This document shows, piece by piece, positions 1 through 10,565 of a DNA stretch of 64,000 bases (positions are counted from its first letter, which is position 1; each line of letters begins with the position of its first letter). Position numbers and translations under genes: made by a program. Below the pieces are notes generated by a model that ran no database searches, was not told the DNA's origin, and saw only the letters and a program-made list of their open reading frames with translations. The DNA is from Saururus chinensis (taxonomy: Eukaryota; Streptophyta; Magnoliopsida; Piperales; Saururaceae): the NCBI GenBank assembly GCA_035235625.1, contig CP141149.1, positions 1,521,001-1,585,000 on the forward strand, read 5' to 3'.

Positions 1-262
1 TCAAGTGTTAGATAAGCAATAATAATACAGCCTAAACTATGGCTGAATTTAGGTATTCACTCAGCATGATTATAACATAAACTAAGGCTGAGAATTAGGT
101 ATTAATTTGGCCAAAGTAGAACCTAAAACAAGGTTTCAATTGAGGGATTTAAATAGGCAAAAGTATAGCCTTAAACTAGGCTGCAAATCAGGGATCTAAA
201 TAAGCAAAAGTTGAACCTAAACCAAGGCTTCAAATCAGGGATTTAAATGACAAAAGTATAGG
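1..262. repeat. Degenerate ~47-bp tandem array, left part
   Basis: The motif gcaaaagtatagcc, followed by a caaatcaggga core, recurs at about 157, 204 and 250, a spacing of 46-47 bp. More decayed units extend to the left edge. The same motif resumes at 2,437 and 2,483, so this is one array split by the LTR element at 263-2,398. No coding potential is seen. Confidence 0.75.
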
Positions 263-1047
263 TGATGTGAATCGAGATGGAATAGTTTTTGTGGTAAAAC
301 TAGCTGATGAAGTAGAGAAGTTCAACTTCATGGTTCAATTCCAACAATGTATCCTTCTAAGAATAATTGGCTCTGAAGGTCCACCTGTGCATGTACTCTT
401 AAGGGATGAAAATCTTATGTGGGATCCAGGAACATGGCATAGAAGAAATGCCAATAGAAAATTAAGCCCATGAAGTTAAAGATGAAGGCCCATAAAGTAC
501 ATGGAAGGAAAAGTTAAAGAAAGCCCATGGAACAAAGTGAAATTCGTCACATTTATTTATGATATAGAAATCAGGGCCAACCAAGCATTAAATGTGGCCT
601 AGTAACCTGTTTTAACCTTCTACCTTCCCTAGGAATGGTTGAGAGTAGTTATTTCACCTTTTACTACACCTAGAATGTTCTTTATGAGCATTTATTTTGT
701 ACTGCCCTCTCAATTCTAAATTTGAATGTTGTAAGCCTATAAATAGACCTTTGCTATATTATAATGAAAGCTTGTTTTGAATTAAAAAAAATATGGTGAT
801 TGTTTGTTGAGTGTGTGTCACTCCAAAAATCAGGTTTTGTTGAAGGTATGCCCTTCCAAACCACTTATCCCTGACTCATCTCTTCACTCTTGTGGGAAGT
901 AGTTTCAGATGCCCATTTTTTTGTGAGCACATTACTTGCATTTGGAGGTCTCCGATAGTTTGTGAGCTGCAGTTCCTCGTGGAATTGGATTCCGTTTGTT
1001 TGTTCTCTCTTGCTGCAACCAATTGCGCCTCTTTTCCATTTTCATGA
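263..1047 (+). repeat. 5' LTR of the compact element
   Basis: Starts tgatgtgaatcgagatgg and ends ...ttttcatga, against tca in the 3' copy. It holds a TATA box and an A-rich stretch near 784-792. It shares long near-identical blocks with 1,642-2,398. Confidence 0.88.
738..745 (+). promoter_or_regulatory. TATA box in 5' LTR (TATAAATA)
   Basis: TATAAATA in the 3' half of the LTR, conserved at 2,117-2,124 in the 3' LTR. It is placed as expected for the U3 promoter; the transcription start is not known. Confidence 0.6.
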
Positions 1048-1049
1048 TT

Positions 1050-1061
1050 TGGTATCAGAGC
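1050..1061 (+). other. Primer binding site, tRNA-iMet type
   Basis: TGGTATCAGAGC is complementary to the 3' end of plant initiator methionine tRNA, the usual primer of plant LTR retrotransposons. It lies 2 bp downstream of the 5' LTR end. Confidence 0.9.
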
Positions 1062-1075
1062 TTGAGATTTGCTTC

Positions 1076-1471
1076 ATGACTCCAGAGATGTTGACAAAGA
1101 GACCCGTTGCAGTTGAAGACATGAACATCAATAATATCCGAGAGGAAGTTGTTGAACTGCATAGAGCAGTGGAGTCTTTATCTCAGAAGTTTTCCCAGCA
1201 ATTTATCCTTCTTTCTCATGATGAAGAATATCCATTTAACCATCCTTCTAATGAAGAAGTATGTAAACTGATTCTCATTAAGCAAGAAGGAGTAGATTTT
1301 GATCTTCCTCCCATCTATGATGATGAGTATTCCCCTACTATACTTCCCCCCTCCATCCTTTCTTTTCATTTTTCTGCACAACCCTTCATTGGTCTTCCAT
1401 CCTCTGAACCTACTATCACATATATGTTGTTTGACATTCCAATTTATACTCCATATATTCCTATTCAGTAA
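1076..1471 (+). CDS. Internal ORF of compact LTR element, 131 aa, unknown
   Basis: The ORF starts at the first ATG after the primer binding site (MTPEMLTKRPVAVED) and runs 131 codons without interruption. The frame is also open upstream into the LTR, but that part would precede transcription and priming. Residues about 18-45 (IREEVVELHRAVESLSQKF) look like a short amphipathic coiled coil. They are followed by an acidic stretch and a Pro/Ser/Phe/Ile-rich tail. Its position right after the primer site is where gag starts, and the coiled-coil start is gag-like, but I see no Retrotrans_gag core or CCHC knuckle. It may be a gag N-terminal remnant or a private ORF. Function not assigned. Confidence 0.45.
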   Translation: MTPEMLTKRPVAVEDMNINNIREEVVELHRAVESLSQKFSQQFILLSHDEEYPFNHPSNEEVCKLILIKQEGVDFDLPPIYDDEYSPTILPPSILSFHFSAQPFIGLPSSEPTITYMLFDIPIYTPYIPIQ

Positions 1472-1632
1472 ATGCCGGAAGACACATATGTTGTTCCAAC
1501 CTATATATCCTTATGCTCTAGTCTTCTAGAAAGAATTCCACCTTCTCAGCTAGAACTTGGATATGTTGTCCCTGCCTCTAATAGTTGTGTTTATGCCTTC
1601 ACTTTAAACTCGAGGACGAGTTTTCTCTAACC

Positions 1633-1641
1633 AGTGGAGAA
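1633..1641 (+). other. Polypurine tract before 3' LTR
   Basis: The purine-rich stretch agtggagaa lies directly before the 3' LTR start tgatgtaaa. It is preceded by ctcgaggacgagttttctct, the usual gypsy pre-LTR context. Confidence 0.7.
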
Positions 1642-2398
1642 TGATGTAAATCGAGATGGAATAGTTTTTGTGGTAAAACTAGCTGATGAAGTAGAGAAAT
1701 TCAACTTCATGGTTCAATTCCAACAATGTATCCTTCTAAGCATAATTGATTCTGAAGGTCCACCTGTGCATGTACTCTTAAGGGATGAAAATCTTATGTG
1801 GGATCCAGGAACATGGCATAGAAGAAATGCCAATAGAAAATCAAGCCCATGAAGTTAAAGATGAAGGCCCATAAAGCACATGGAAGGAAAAGTTAAAGAA
1901 AGCCCATGGAACAAAGTGAAATTCGTCACATTTATTTATGATACAGAAATAAAGGCCAACCAAGTATTAAATGTGGCTTAGTAATCTGTTTTGATCTCCT
2001 ACCTTCCCTAAGAATGGTTGGGAGTAGTTATTTCACATTTTATTACACCTAGAATGTTGTTTATGAGCATTTATTTTGTACTGCCCTCTAAATTCCGAAT
2101 TTGAATGTTATAAGCTTATAAATAGGCCTTTGTTATATTATAATGAAAGCTTTGTTTTGAATAAAAAAAAATATAGTGATTGTTTGTTAAGTGTGTGCCA
2201 CTCCAAAAATCAGGTTTTGTTGAAGGTATGCCACTCCAAAAATAAGGAAGTAGTTTCATATGCCCATTTGCTTATGAGCGCATCACTTGCATTTGGAGGT
2301 CTCTGATAGTTCGTGAGCTGCAGTTCCTCGTGGAATCGGATTCCATTTGTTTGTTCTCTCTTGCTGCAACCCGCTGCACCTCTTTTCCATTTTCATCA
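1642..2398 (+). repeat. 3' LTR of the compact element
   Basis: Near-identical to 263-1,047 over most of its length, about 30 bp shorter because of an indel near 2,235. Ends ...ttttcatca. TATAAATA at 2,117-2,124. Confidence 0.88.
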
Positions 2399-2800
2399 AT
2401 AGCCCAACCTAGGGCCACTAATCAGGGATTAAATAGGTAAAAGTATGGCCTAAACTAAGGCCACAAACTAGAGATTAAATAGGCAAAAGTATGGCCTAAA
2501 CAAGCTGAGATAATCATACTAATTTTAGCATGGAATAACCATGAATTAAGTGCAAATTAGGGTACATGTATGTGAGTAAACTCAACATAGATTATGTGAA
2601 AATCAGGGTACATAAGTGTGAGTGAACTCAACATAGATCATGTGCAAATTAGGGTATATAAATGACATAAAACTCAACATAACCTAGGCACAAATTAGAG
2701 TATATATTATGGAAAAAACTCAGTATAACCTAAGCACAAATCAGAGTATATATTATTATGGGAAAAACTTAGCATAGATTATGTATAGAATAGGGCAAAA
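2399..2800. repeat. Degenerate tandem array, right part
   Basis: Two units of the 47-bp motif (at about 2,437 and 2,483) resume after the LTR element. From about 2,540 a related, longer unit takes over, with repeated blocks of the type caaattagggtacat and aactcaacatagatta. The unit is roughly 50-60 bp and increasingly decayed. Confidence 0.65.
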
Positions 2801-3586
2801 GATGGGGATCAGACTTAGCCTATGAGGGGTCGAATAATCATCAATCCTAATGGCTAGGAGTGAAAAAGATGCACCTACCTCTACTAATTCATCCTCAAAG
2901 TTCCTAGCCCTTGCTCCTATGCTTCTAGGCCTTAAATGCAATCCAAAGATGACTGCTTTGTACCCTCTAATAAAGAGGAGGGAAGAGATGGGAGAAGAGG
3001 GAGGCTGAACAGTGCAAAAACCCAAGACCGACTCAACTATCTTGCAAACCAATCCGCCCTTAGTTGAAAACTACATTAAGCCTCATTGAATTGCTGAGGA
3101 TGGTTCGCCCCTTGGTTGAGTGCACTCCCACCAGCTCCTCCAATTCATTACCAAAGTGTTTGCTGCCCAATAGTCTTCCGGAACTGTGGTCAAAGCTCCC
3201 AATCCAACACTTGCAAAATTTTGAGTTTTGAATGCTTGAATCATCCCTCTCAACCAGCCATGATGCCCCCTTTATATAAAGGATTAGTCAAGAAGACTAG
3301 TACCACTAGGACTCGCCCAACCTTAGTTACAATTTCGGAATCTCAATCCATGCCCCATTATAAATAGGAAATCAGCCCGCATACATGCTCAAAACAGTTT
3401 CAAAAGAGTCCTAACCCAACAAGAAGTATAGCTGATCCCTCTTTTAAGTTTTTCAACTACTCCTAGTACTCCTTGGACTCATCCTTCGGCTAGAAGTCCT
3501 CTGCTCACATGCCATCTTGTCTCAGCAAAGTTCTGATTGTGTCCTCTTCTTACTTGGAGTCCTTGTCCTACTAAGACTCTCTCCCT
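2801..3586. other. No recognisable gene
   Basis: Unique-looking sequence. The longest open frames (98 aa on the minus strand at 2,756-3,052 and 83 aa on the plus strand at 3,116-3,367) show no family features. TATATAAA occurs near 3,273-3,281 inside a short palindrome, but nothing links it to a gene. Confidence 0.4.
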
Positions 3587-3795
3587 CTTTCAATTCCTAG
3601 TTCTTTTAGGACTTCTAATTCTTAGTTCATTTAGGACTTCCAATTCTTAGTTCATTTAGGACTTCCAATTCTTAGTTCATTTAGGACTTCCAACTCCTTG
3701 TACGTTTAGGACTCCCAACTCCTAGTATGTTTAGAACTCTCAACTCCTAGTATGTTTAAGACTCTCAATTCTTAGTATGTTTAAGACTCCCATTC
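3587..3795. repeat. 25-bp tandem repeat, about 8 copies
   Basis: The unit agttcatttaggacttcc plus aattctt (25 bp) is repeated head to tail. The first four copies are nearly identical; the later ones drift towards tagtatgtttaagactc. The array stops at the edge of the gag remnant. Confidence 0.9.
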
Positions 3796-3797
3796 AC

Positions 3798-4480
3798 AGG
3801 AGAGGCCGACCCGAAGCTAGCTGAAAGATGGATCACAGAGGTGGAGAGGATATTCAAGAGACTGAAAGTACCTAATGATGAGTGGGTGACATTTGCTACC
3901 TTTGTATTGGTGGGTAAAGCTATTTTCTGGTGGGAGTTTGTTGAGAGGAATGAATTTCAAGATAGACAGGAGATCTCTTGGGAGGAGTTGAAGGAAGTAT
4001 TTTACTTTAAGTACTTCCTTCCTCATGTCCAAAGATGGAAGGAGGAGTTTCTTGACTCATAAAAGGGCTCCATGGCTGTTCTATAATACGAGACCAAGTT
4101 CGTGCAATTGCTGAGATTTGCAACCCACTCCTGCCCTATTGAGTTGAAAAGGGCAGAGAAGTTTGTGTAGGGTTTGAAGGATGGATTGCGAGCAAGGGTT
4201 CTTCCTTCCCAACCAACTACAATAGCGAAGGGAATAAAGTTGGCATCCATGATGGAGGAGGATTATAAGCGGGTGTAGGAGAGGAATAAAAGCTTGAGAA
4301 AGGGTCAAGGAGACAACAAAACATCTGATGAGGATGATAGCAATCGTCCAAGTAAACAGTAGAAGCCACATCAACAGAATCAGCAAGACCAGCAGAGCAA
4401 GCCACAATTCACGAGGAATAGTGGAAAACATTGAGCGTGTGACAAGGAATATCATCCTAGCAAGCCTTACCAACCAAAAC
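3798..4480 (+). pseudogene. Ty3/gypsy gag (Retrotrans_gag) remnant
   Basis: Translation beginning at 3,798 gives the typical capsid region of plant gypsy gag: PKLAERWITEVERIF, then VTFATFVLVGKAIFWW, then ISWEELKEVFYFKYF. After a stop it continues as KGSMAVL, YETKFVQLLRFA and GLKDGLRARVLPSQP. This matches the Retrotrans_gag order (A-x-RWI-x-E, the WW pair, SWEE-x-K, the FA-x-H block). At least six in-frame stops interrupt it, for example after FLDS, EKFV, YKRV and SKQ. The polar Gln/Lys-rich tail ends near 4,430 without a clear CCHC knuckle. Protease, RT and integrase are absent; the sequence passes almost directly to the polypurine tract at 4,525, so the source was an internally deleted element. 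Confidence 0.88.
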
Positions 4481-4524
4481 TAACACCGATTAGCTCCCTA
4501 CATTTCGAGGACAAAATGCCTATT

Positions 4525-5045
4525 AAGGGGGGAAGGATGTAACATCCCAAATTCTAGGTAAAATTTTTTTTTACTTGTATGTGTTTATTTACCTAAATTG
4601 CTTTCAAATCATATGTTTGGCATGATGTGTGCACCAATTAGGGTTAATGGTCCAACCTTTGGGTGAAGGGGGCGGGCTACTAGGGAATTAGGGTATGGCC
4701 GGGTTTAAGGAGAAAAAATGTCAATAGTGAGGGGTCCAGCCCTCTAAGATCAGGCTTTGAGAATGAGGGAGAGTCCAAGAAGCATAGGAGTATGAAAAGA
4801 AGTTGGATTTAAGCAGCCCCTAAAAAGTAGTGGGCAACACCTACATTTTAGGGGATGCTTTGCTAGGTTCTTTGGAACGGTTCATTTGGGATTAGAAGGC
4901 ATAACCTAAGATAGGGGGGTATGTACCAGCCCCTTTGGTCCATACTCCTGATTGGTTAAAGCCCCTAATTTTTAAGAAATAGTTATACAAAAGAGTAGGG
5001 GGAGCGGAGGCTGTGCTCTTTTGGCCAGTTCAATCCCCTAATCAA
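4525..5045 (+). mobile_element. Gypsy polypurine tract and truncated LTR
   Basis: After the gag remnant comes ttcgaggacaaaatgcctatt, then the purine tract aaggggggaagga (4,525-4,537), then an LTR start TGTAACATCCCAAATTC at 4,538. This is the standard 3' end of a plant gypsy element. The LTR runs about 500 bp with no terminal CA seen before satellite sequence takes over near 5,046, so it appears truncated. No matching 5' LTR is in the window. Confidence 0.72.
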
Positions 5046-8000
5046 ATCATATAAGTTAAAGAAGAAGAGTCAAATTGTTGAATCACTTTGTCAATTTGAT
5101 TCATTATTATGAACGTAATAAAAAAATGGGAAGACTCTTTAAACTTTAAATGATAGAACGATTTGCGCATATTCTTAACTTCAGTTTTAAACAATCAAAA
5201 GGATATAACTTGACCAAAAGGGGTCCGCTTGGTTCGTTCTTTAGTACGTTTAATTTATTCGTTCAAACTTAGCAAATGAGAATGTATTCATTTAAAATAA
5301 TTAACTATACATTCTTGACGAGCTTTGATGCTTTGTTCTAAATCTAGTTAAGCAAATAAAATAATATAAATAAAGAAAGAATGGTCAAATTGTGGAATAA
5401 CTTTGTCAATTTGATTCGTTATTATGAATGTAATAAATGAATGAGAGGTTTCTTTAAACTTTAAACGATATAACAATTTGTACACATTCTTTACTTACTT
5501 CGGTTTTAATCGATTACAAGGTTATAACTTGACCAAAAGTGGGCCAATTGGTTCATCGTTTAGTACTTTTAATTCATTCTTTTGAACTTAGCATGAGTAT
5601 ATAGTTATTTAGAAGAATAAAATATATATACGTACCAATCTAGTTAAGTGAATAAAATTATATTAATTAAGAATAATTGTTAAATTGCGGATTCGCTTCG
5701 TCAATTTGATTAGTTATTACGAACATAACAAATGAATAAGAGGTCTCTTTAAATATTAAACGATATAATAATTTGTACACATTCTTAACTTTCTTTAGTT
5801 TTAATCGATTACAAGAATATGACCTAAAGGGGTGAAATTTATTCATTTTTTAATACATTTGATTTATTTTTTTAAACTTAGAAAATGAATACGTATTCAC
5901 TTAAATGAATTAAATATGCATTCGTGATGAGTTTCAGTGGTTTGTTCTAAATCTAGTTAAGTAAATAAAATCATATAAGTTAAGAAAAAACGATCAAATT
6001 GTGCAATCACTTTGTCAATTTGATTCGTTATTATAAATGTAACAAATAAATGGGAGGTCTTTTTAAACTTTAAATAATTTTTGTACATTCTTAACTTACT
6101 TCAGTTACAATTGATCAAAATAATATATTTTGACCAAAAGTGGGCCGATTGATTCGTCGTTTAGTATATTTAATTTATTCTTCTAAACTTAACAAATGAG
6201 AATGCATTTATTTAAAATAATTAAATATATATTTGTGACGAGCTATGGTCAATTTGATTCGTTATTACAAGAATAACAAATGAATGTGAGCTCTCTGTAA
6301 TCTTTAAATAATATAATATTTTATGCACATTCTTAAATTACTTCAGTTTTAATCGAAAGGATATAATTTGGAAAAAAAAAGGGGTCCCTCGTTCGTCGTT
6401 TAGTATGTTTAATTTATTTTTTCAAACTTAACAAATGAGTACATATTCATTTAAAATAATTATATATACATTTATGACGAGCTTTGGTGTTAAATTCTAA
6501 ATCTAGTTAAGCAAATTAAATTATATAAGTTAAGGAAGAACAGTCAAATTATGGAATCACTTTGCCAATTTGATTCGTTATTATAAACATAACAAATTAA
6601 CTAGAGGACTCTCTAAACTTTTAAATGATATAAAGATTTGTGAATATTTTTAACTTACTTTGGTTTTAATCGATTAAAAGGATATAACTATAATAAAGTT
6701 ATCTAATTAGTTCATCGTTTAATACGTTTGATTCATTCTTTGAAGTTAGAAAATAGCTACGTATGTTATCTAAAATAATTAAATATACATTCATGACAAC
6801 CTTCAGTACTTTGTTCTAAATCTAGTTAAGGAAATGAAATCATATAAATAAAGGAAGAAAGGTTAAATTGTGGAATTGCTTTGTCAATTTGATTTGTTAT
6901 TATAAACGTAACAAAAGAATAAGAGGACTCTTTAAACTTTAAATGATATAACAATTTGTGTATATTCTTAACTTACTTCGATTTTAATTGATTAAAAAGA
7001 TATAACTTGACCAAAATGGGTATGATTGGTTCGTCGTTTAGTACATTTAATTTATTATTTTGAACTTAGCAAATGAGCATTTTTTATTTAAAATAATTAA
7101 ATATATATTTGTGACGAACTTTGATATTTTTTTCTAAATCTAGTTAAGTGAATGAAATTATATAAGTTAAAGAAGAATGGTCAAATTGTAGAATCACTTT
7201 GTCAATGAAATGTTTCTTTGAACCTTAAACTATATAATGATTTGTGCTCATTTTTAACATACTTCGGTTTTAATCGATTAAAAAAATATAACTTTACCAA
7301 AAGCTGTCCGATTAGTTCATTGATTAGTACGTTTGACTCATGCTTTCAAACATAGCAAATGTGTACGTAGTTATTTAAAGTAATTAAATATTTACATTTG
7401 TGAGGATCTAGTTAAGTGAATAAAATTATATAAATTAATGGAGAATGGTCAAATTGTGAATCATTTTGTAAATTTGATTAGCTATTATGAACGTAACAGG
7501 TCTCTTTAAACTTCAAACAATATAAAAATTTATGCATATTCTTAACTTACTTCGGTTTTAATCGATCAAAAGAATATACCTTTACTAAAATGAGTATGAT
7601 TGGTTCATCATTTAGTATATTTAATTCATTCTTTTGAACATAGTAAATGACTATGTATTAATTTAAAATAATTAAATATAATTCGTGATAAGCTTTAGTG
7701 TTTTGTTCTAAATCTAGTTAAGTGAATAAAATCATATAAAATAAGGAAGAACAGTCAAATTTTGGAATTGCTTTATCAATTTATTCGTTATTACAAACAT
7801 AACAAATGAATGAGAGGTTTATTTAAACTTTAAATGATATAATGATTTTTTTGCATTCTTAACTTGACCAAAAAGGGTCCGATAGTTCGTCATTTAGTAC
7901 ATTTAATTTATTATTTTTAATTTAGTAAATTAGTGCATATTCATTTGAAATAATTAAATATACATTCATGACTAGCTTTGTTGCCTTATTCTAAATTTAG

Positions 8001-10565
8001 TTAAGCAAATGAAATTATATAAGTTAAAGAAGAACGGTCAAATTGTGAAATCACTTTGTTAATTTGATTCGTTATTACAAACATAATAAATAAATTAGAG
8101 GTCTCTATATAACGATTTGTATACATTCTTAACTTACTTGAGTTTTAATCAATCAAAAAGGATATACCTTGACCAAAAAGAGGTCTGATTAGTTCGTCGT
8201 TTAGTACATTTGATTCATTCTTTTCAACTTAGCAAATGAGTTTTTATTTATTTAAAATAATTAAATATACATTCGTGATGAGATATGGTGCTTTGTTCTA
8301 AATCTAGTTAAGCGAATGAAATCATATAAGTTAAGGAAAAACAGTCAAATTGTGGAATCACTATGTCAATTTGATTCATGATTACGAACGTAATAAATGA
8401 ATAGGAGGTCTATTTAAACTTTAAATGATATAATGATTTGTGCATATTCTTATATTACTTTTGTTCTAATCGATCAAAAGGATAACTTGACCAAAAGTGG
8501 TTTGATTGGTTTATCATTTAGTACTTTTGATTCATTATTTCGAACTTAGCAAATGAGTAGTATTCATTTAAAATAATTAAATATGCATTCATGACGAGCT
8601 TTGTGCTTTATTCTAAACCATGTTAAGTGAATCAAATCATGTAAGTTAAAGAAAAATGGTCAAATTGTGGAATAGCTTTGCTAATTTGATTCATTATTAC
8701 AAACGTAACAAATAAATTGGAGGTCTCCATAAACTTTAAACGTTATAATGATTTGTGCACAAACTTACTTCGGTTGTAATCGATCAAAAGGATAAAACTT
8801 GACCAAAAGTGGTTAAATTATTAGCAAATGAGTATGTATTCATTTAAAATAATTAAATATACATTCGTGGCGAGCTTTGATGTTTTGTTTTAAATCTAGT
8901 TAAGTGAATAAAATAATATAAATTAAGAAAGAACGGTCAATTGTATAATCAATTTGTTAATTTGATTCGTTATTTCGAACATAACAAATGAATTGGAGGT
9001 TTCTTTAAACGACATAACAATTTATGCACATTCTTAACTTACTTTTATTTTAATTGATCAAAAGGATATAACAACCAAAAGGGTTCCGATTGGTTCGTCG
9101 TTTAGTATATTTGATTAATTATTTTAAACTTAGTAAATTTATATATATTTAATTAAAATAATTAAATATACATTCATGACAAGATATGGTGTTTTGTTCT
9201 AAATTTAATTAAGTGAATAAAATTATATATATTAAGAAAGGACGGTCAAATGGTGGGATCACTATGTCAATTTGATTCGTGATTACGAACATAACAAATG
9301 AATAAGAGGTCTCTTTAAACTTTAAACGATATAATGATTTATACGCATTCTTAACTTACTTCGGTTCTAATCGATCAAAAGGATATAACCTGACCAAAAA
9401 TGGTCATGTTTGACTCATTATTTTGAGCTTAGCAAATGAGTATATACTTATTTAAAATAATTAAATATGCATATGTTATGAACTATGTGCTTTGTTCTAA
9501 ATCATGTTAAGTGAATCAAATCATATAAGTTAAGGAAAAATGGATAAATTATGGAATAACTTTTTTTAATTTAATTCGTTATGACAAACGTAACAATGAA
9601 TTTGGGTCTACTTAAACTTTAAATGATATAATGATTTGTGCAAAAGGATAAAATTTAACCAAAAGTGGTCCAATTTGTTCATCATTTAGTACATTTGATT
9701 CATTATTTTAAAATTAGTAAATATATATTAATTTAAAATAATTAAATATACATTCATGGTGAGCTTTGATACTTTGTTCTAATTCTAGCTAAGCGAATGA
9801 AATTATATTAGGTAAGGAAGAATAATCAAATTGTAGAATCACTTTGCCAATGTAATTCATTATTAGGAGCATAATAAATGAATTGGAGGTCTCTTTAAAC
9901 AATATAACTATTTGTGCATATTCTTAACGTACTTCAGTTTTAATCGATCAAAAGGATATAACTTGACCAAAAAGGGTCCGATTGGTTCATCATTTAGTAC
10001 GTTTGATTCATTCTTTTGAACTTAAGAAATAAATACGTATTTATTTAATATAATTAAATATATATTTGTGACGAGATATGGTGCTTTGTTCTAAATCTAG
10101 CTAAGCGAATGAATTCATATAAGCTAAGGAAGAACGTTGAAATTGTGGAATCACTATGTCAATTTGATTCCTGTTTACGTATGTAACAAATGAATAGGAA
10201 GTCTCTTTAAACTTTAAATAATATAATAATTTATACACATTCTTAACTTACTTCGGTTCTAATCAATCAAAATGATATAACTTGACCAAAAGCGCTCCGA
10301 TTGGTTTATCATTTAGTATGTTTGCTTTATTATTTTGAACTTATCAAATGAGTACGTATTTATTTAAAATAATTAAATGCGTATTCGCGACGAGCTTTGT
10401 GTTTTGTTCTAAATCATGTTAATTTAATTAAATCATATAAGTTAAGGAAGAACGGTCAAATTTTGCATTGATTTCTCCATATTATTCGTAATTTAGAATG
10501 TAACAAATGATTAGGAGGTCTCTTTAAACATAAAATGATATAACTTTGCACACATTTTTACTTTT
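5046..10565 (+). repeat. AT-rich ~310-bp satellite, about 18 units, forward
   Basis: The landmark gtcaaattgtggaatcactttgtc recurs at 5,069, 5,384, 5,679, 5,993, 6,543, 6,862, 7,180, 7,448, 7,754, 8,037, 8,344, 8,659, 8,936, 9,245, 9,543, 9,824, about 10,137 and 10,455. Spacings are mostly 295-319 bp, with shorter units of 268-283 and one truncated unit around 6,250. Other conserved blocks are ttctaaatctagttaag, aacttagcaaatgag, ttaatcgatcaaaaggatata and ttgaccaaaag. Units differ by many substitutions, so the array is old. No ORF of note occurs. Confidence 0.93.

Larger units (their letters stand above)
263..2398 (+). mobile_element. Compact non-autonomous LTR retrotransposon with both LTRs
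   Basis: Two direct repeats (263-1,047 and 1,642-2,398) flank an internal region of about 595 bp. A tRNA-iMet primer binding site follows the 5' LTR at 1,050-1,061 and a purine-rich tract precedes the 3' LTR. The flanks read atagg (258-262) and atagc (2,399-2,403), an imperfect 5-bp target duplication. The 47-bp array resumes in register on the far side. There is no protease, RT or integrase, so the element must have been mobilised in trans. The pre-LTR sequence (ctcgaggacgag, then ggagaatgatgtaa) resembles the 3' end of plant Ty3/gypsy elements. The LTRs differ by substitutions and a roughly 30-bp indel near 845-890, so the insertion is not recent. Confidence 0.88.
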
